A stretch of 6,583 nucleotides of DNA, from contig JAAUPH010000135.1 of the NCBI GenBank assembly GCA_012035435.1, positions 1-6,583 on the forward strand. The letters are read 5' to 3'. Shown piece by piece: positions 5,110 through 6,583 of this stretch. Made by a program: the position numbers and the translations under genes. Every line of letters starts with the position of its first letter. Position 1 is the first letter of the stretch. Source of the DNA: Sphingopyxis sp. (lineage in GTDB: Bacteria; Pseudomonadota; Alphaproteobacteria; Sphingomonadales; Sphingomonadaceae). Under the pieces are notes generated by a model. That model saw only the letters and a program-made list of their open reading frames with translations, was not told the DNA's origin and did no database searches.

Positions 5110-6273
5110 ATGACTTTTGATCCAGCAGCAGCGACCAAGGCGATGATCGATGCCTTGGGACCAGAGGCTTTGGCCAAGGCGGCGGCCTATACTGCCGGCA
5201 ATCACTGGATGTTGTTGGGGGGGCTTCTGGTCAGTGCGGCGGTGACATGGGTCATTGTGCGTTTTGGCCTGCTCGACCGCTGGCATGGCAAGCTCGGCCG
5301 CCTGGGCGAGCGGATGCGGGTGTTTCTGACCTGCGCGGTGTTCTTCCTGCTGTCGGCGATCCTCTCGCTGCCGTGGGGCACCTATGAAGAATGGGGCCGC
5401 GAGCGCAGCTATGGCCGGACCGACCAGCCGCTCGGCGATTTTCTGGTGCAGGATGCGGTAGGGATCGGCCTCAGCGCGCTGTTCGGCGGGCTATTCTTTC
5501 TGGGGGTCTATGCGCTGATCCGGCGGACAGGGCGGCGCTGGTGGCTGTGGTCGGGCGGGCTGGCGGCACTGGCGGGGCTGTCCGTGCTGCTCTTGTCGCC
5601 GATCCTGATCGAACCTTTGTTCAATGACTATAAACCGGTGCCTGCGGGCAAGGTGCGCGATGCGGTGGTCGCGATGGCGGCGGAGGCCGATATTCCGGCG
5701 GACCGGATTTTCATCTATGACGGGTCGCGCCAGTCGAACAATTTTACCGCCAATGTCTCCGGTATCAGTTCGTCGGCGCGCATTGCCATATCCGATGTGG
5801 CGTTGACGACCGCGTCGCTCGATGAGGTGAAGGCCGTGACGGGGCATGAGATCGGCCATTATGTGCTGGGGCATGTGTGGCGGTGGGCGCTATTGCTGCC
5901 GGTGTTGGCGATGGTCTTTTTCTTTCTCGCCGACCGGCTCTACGCGCCCGCGGCGCGGCTGTTTGGCAGCAGTGCAGCGCTCGGCGATGCGCGGGGATTG
6001 CCAGTGTTGATGTTTGTGGTGGGCGTGCTTGCGACGCTGGCGACCCCGGTCACCAATGCCTTTACCCGGATTGGCGAGCGTGAGGCCGATGCCTATTCGC
6101 TGCGGACGGTGAACCTGCCGGATGCGCTGGCGAGCGCACTGATCAAGACCGCCGAATATCGCTACCCCCGCCCGCACCCGGCGCAGGAAGTGCTGTTCTA
6201 CACCCACCCGTCGGTTGAACGGCGGGTGCGCAGTGCGATGGATTGGAAGTCGGCACATCCCGCCCAACCATGA
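5110..6273 (+). CDS. M48-family (STE24/CAAX-protease-like) membrane zinc metallopeptidase
   Basis: A 387-residue integral membrane protease related to STE24/FACE-1, which cleaves prenylated CAAX proteins in eukaryotes. Bacterial members are linked to membrane protein quality control, and the substrate here is unknown. Hydrophobic segments lie at about residues 32-53, 69-88, 114-137, 142-168, 256-274 and 298-314. The catalytic motif HEIGH is at residues 246-250 (His246 and His250 as zinc ligands, Glu247 as catalytic base). The third ligand is Glu323 in EREAD (323-327). The conserved LIEPLFNDYKPVP segment (166-178), the NNFTANVSG segment before the active site and the C-terminal THPSVERRV (365-373) are all typical of the family. 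ATG 5110 was chosen because a G-rich Shine-Dalgarno (GGGGG) lies just upstream and MTFDP is a plausible N-terminus; TTG 5098 would add four residues. A terminator follows. TetR may influence it, but the promoter lies over 230 bases from the proposed operator. Confidence 0.93.
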   Translation: MTFDPAAATKAMIDALGPEALAKAAAYTAGNHWMLLGGLLVSAAVTWVIVRFGLLDRWHGKLGRLGERMRVFLTCAVFFLLSAILSLPWGTYEEWGRERSYGRTDQPLGDFLVQDAVGIGLSALFGGLFFLGVYALIRRTGRRWWLWSGGLAALAGLSVLLLSPILIEPLFNDYKPVPAGKVRDAVVAMAAEADIPADRIFIYDGSRQSNNFTANVSGISSSARIAISDVALTTASLDEVKAVTGHEIGHYVLGHVWRWALLLPVLAMVFFFLADRLYAPAARLFGSSAALGDARGLPVLMFVVGVLATLATPVTNAFTRIGEREADAYSLRTVNLPDALASALIKTAEYRYPRPHPAQEVLFYTHPSVERRVRSAMDWKSAHPAQP

Positions 6274-6287
6274 CACTCCAATGAAAA

Positions 6288-6315
6288 AGGGGGCGGTGTT
6301 ACCCGCCCCCTCATT
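6288..6315. terminator. Bidirectional intrinsic terminator between M48 gene and cold-shock gene
   Basis: AGGGGGCGG (6288-6296) pairs perfectly with CCGCCCCCT (6303-6311) around the loop TGTTAC. On the minus strand the hairpin is followed by five T, which suits the cold-shock gene. On the plus strand it is followed by the weaker CATT, 15 bases or so past the M48 stop. Confidence 0.85.
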
Positions 6316-6337
6316 CCATTCGCAAAATCGCTGGCGC

Positions 6338-6583
6338 TTATTCAGCAGCCAGATTGACCGCCGCGAACTTGCCACGATCGTCAACTTCAATATCGAACGC
6401 CATCCGCTGGCCTTCGACCAAGCCCTGCATTCCGGCGCGCTGCACCGCGCTGATGTGGACAAAGGCATCGGCCTGACCATCGTCGCGCGAGATAAAGCCA
6501 AAGCCTTTTGTCTCGTTAAAGAATTTCACCGTGCCGCTGGCGCGTTCGCCCGTCAGCTGAGACGACCGCGGGCGCCGCCGGGA
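6338..6583 (-). CDS. Cold-shock-domain protein with basic N-terminal extension (start off right edge)
   Basis: A CspA-type OB-fold domain that binds single-stranded RNA or DNA and acts as an RNA chaperone. 81 residues are visible. The domain begins SGTVKFFNETKGFGFI, containing RNP1 (KGFGFI), then AFVHIS (RNP2) and GLVEGQRMAFDIEVDDRGKFAAVNL, and ends at TAA 6338-6340. The GTG at 6529 (the V of GTVKFF) is inside the conserved first strand and cannot be the true start. The frame is open upstream of it to the window edge with SRRRPRSSQLTGERA, an Arg-rich extension, and there is no ATG, GTG or TTG in between. The start therefore lies beyond base 6583. Many sphingomonad cold-shock proteins have such an extension; its role is unknown. 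Confidence 0.93.
   Translation of the reverse strand, partial: SRRRPRSSQLTGERASGTVKFFNETKGFGFISRDDGQADAFVHISAVQRAGMQGLVEGQRMAFDIEVDDRGKFAAVNLAAE

Noticed and set aside
4426..5286. Long minus-strand open frame running upstream of tetR
   Set aside because: Only its segment from 4797 to about 4660 is TetR-like. The part above 4797 is antisense to the intergenic region and M48 gene, shows no protein-like features, and spans the operator and the long inverted repeat.
1..6583. Mobile element, CRISPR, toxin-antitoxin or defence system
   Set aside because: No transposase, integrase, phage, nuclease or toxin-like protein, no direct-repeat/spacer array and no terminal repeats with target duplication were seen. 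The sirtuin is a stand-alone metabolic class III enzyme, not a SIR2-fusion defence protein.

Overview
The window is GC-rich, with codon use and protein sequences typical of an alphaproteobacterium. The best guess is Sphingomonadales (Sphingopyxis, Sphingomonas or Sphingobium-like). This rests on protein character: the Ppx motif AIDLGTNNCRLL with its ATEACR segment, the bL28, and a cold-shock domain carried behind a basic Arg-rich extension. No rRNA, tRNA, CRISPR array, insertion sequence or phage gene is visible. It looks like ordinary chromosome rather than a mobile or defence island.

Layout, left to right. The start of an exopolyphosphatase gene (ppx/gppA, minus strand) runs off the left edge. 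Next is a small exported glycine-zipper protein (minus), separated from ppx by a hairpin. A divergent gene for an exported phytase/esterase-like beta-propeller protein (plus) follows, interrupted by a one-base frameshift near 1711-1734. It converges on rpmB (ribosomal protein bL28, minus) across a bidirectional terminator. tadA (tRNA adenosine-34 deaminase, plus) diverges from rpmB, and its stop codon overlaps the stop of a GFA/CENP-V-type zinc protein gene (minus). That GFA gene is broken by an in-frame TAA at codon 24. Its start overlaps the stop of a class III sirtuin gene (cobB-like, minus) by ATGA, so the two form a coupled pair. A TetR/AcrR regulator gene (minus) lies upstream and is frameshifted inside its helix-turn-helix. 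A 312-base stretch (4798-5109) follows, holding a probable TetR operator, a long structured inverted repeat, a doubtful 64-codon ORF and a good sigma70-like promoter. That promoter serves an M48-family membrane metalloprotease (plus). A second terminator separates it from a convergent cold-shock-domain gene (minus) that runs off the right edge.

The intact genes are mainly housekeeping: translation (bL28, TadA), protein deacylation, membrane protein quality control and cold-shock RNA binding. Three of the accessory genes (phytase-like, GFA, tetR) each carry a single small lesion while the sequence on both sides stays well conserved. That means either very recent decay or errors in the sequence; the window alone cannot decide. 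No convincing new multi-gene system is present. The most unusual elements are the three lesions and the structured inverted repeat at 4815-4873.
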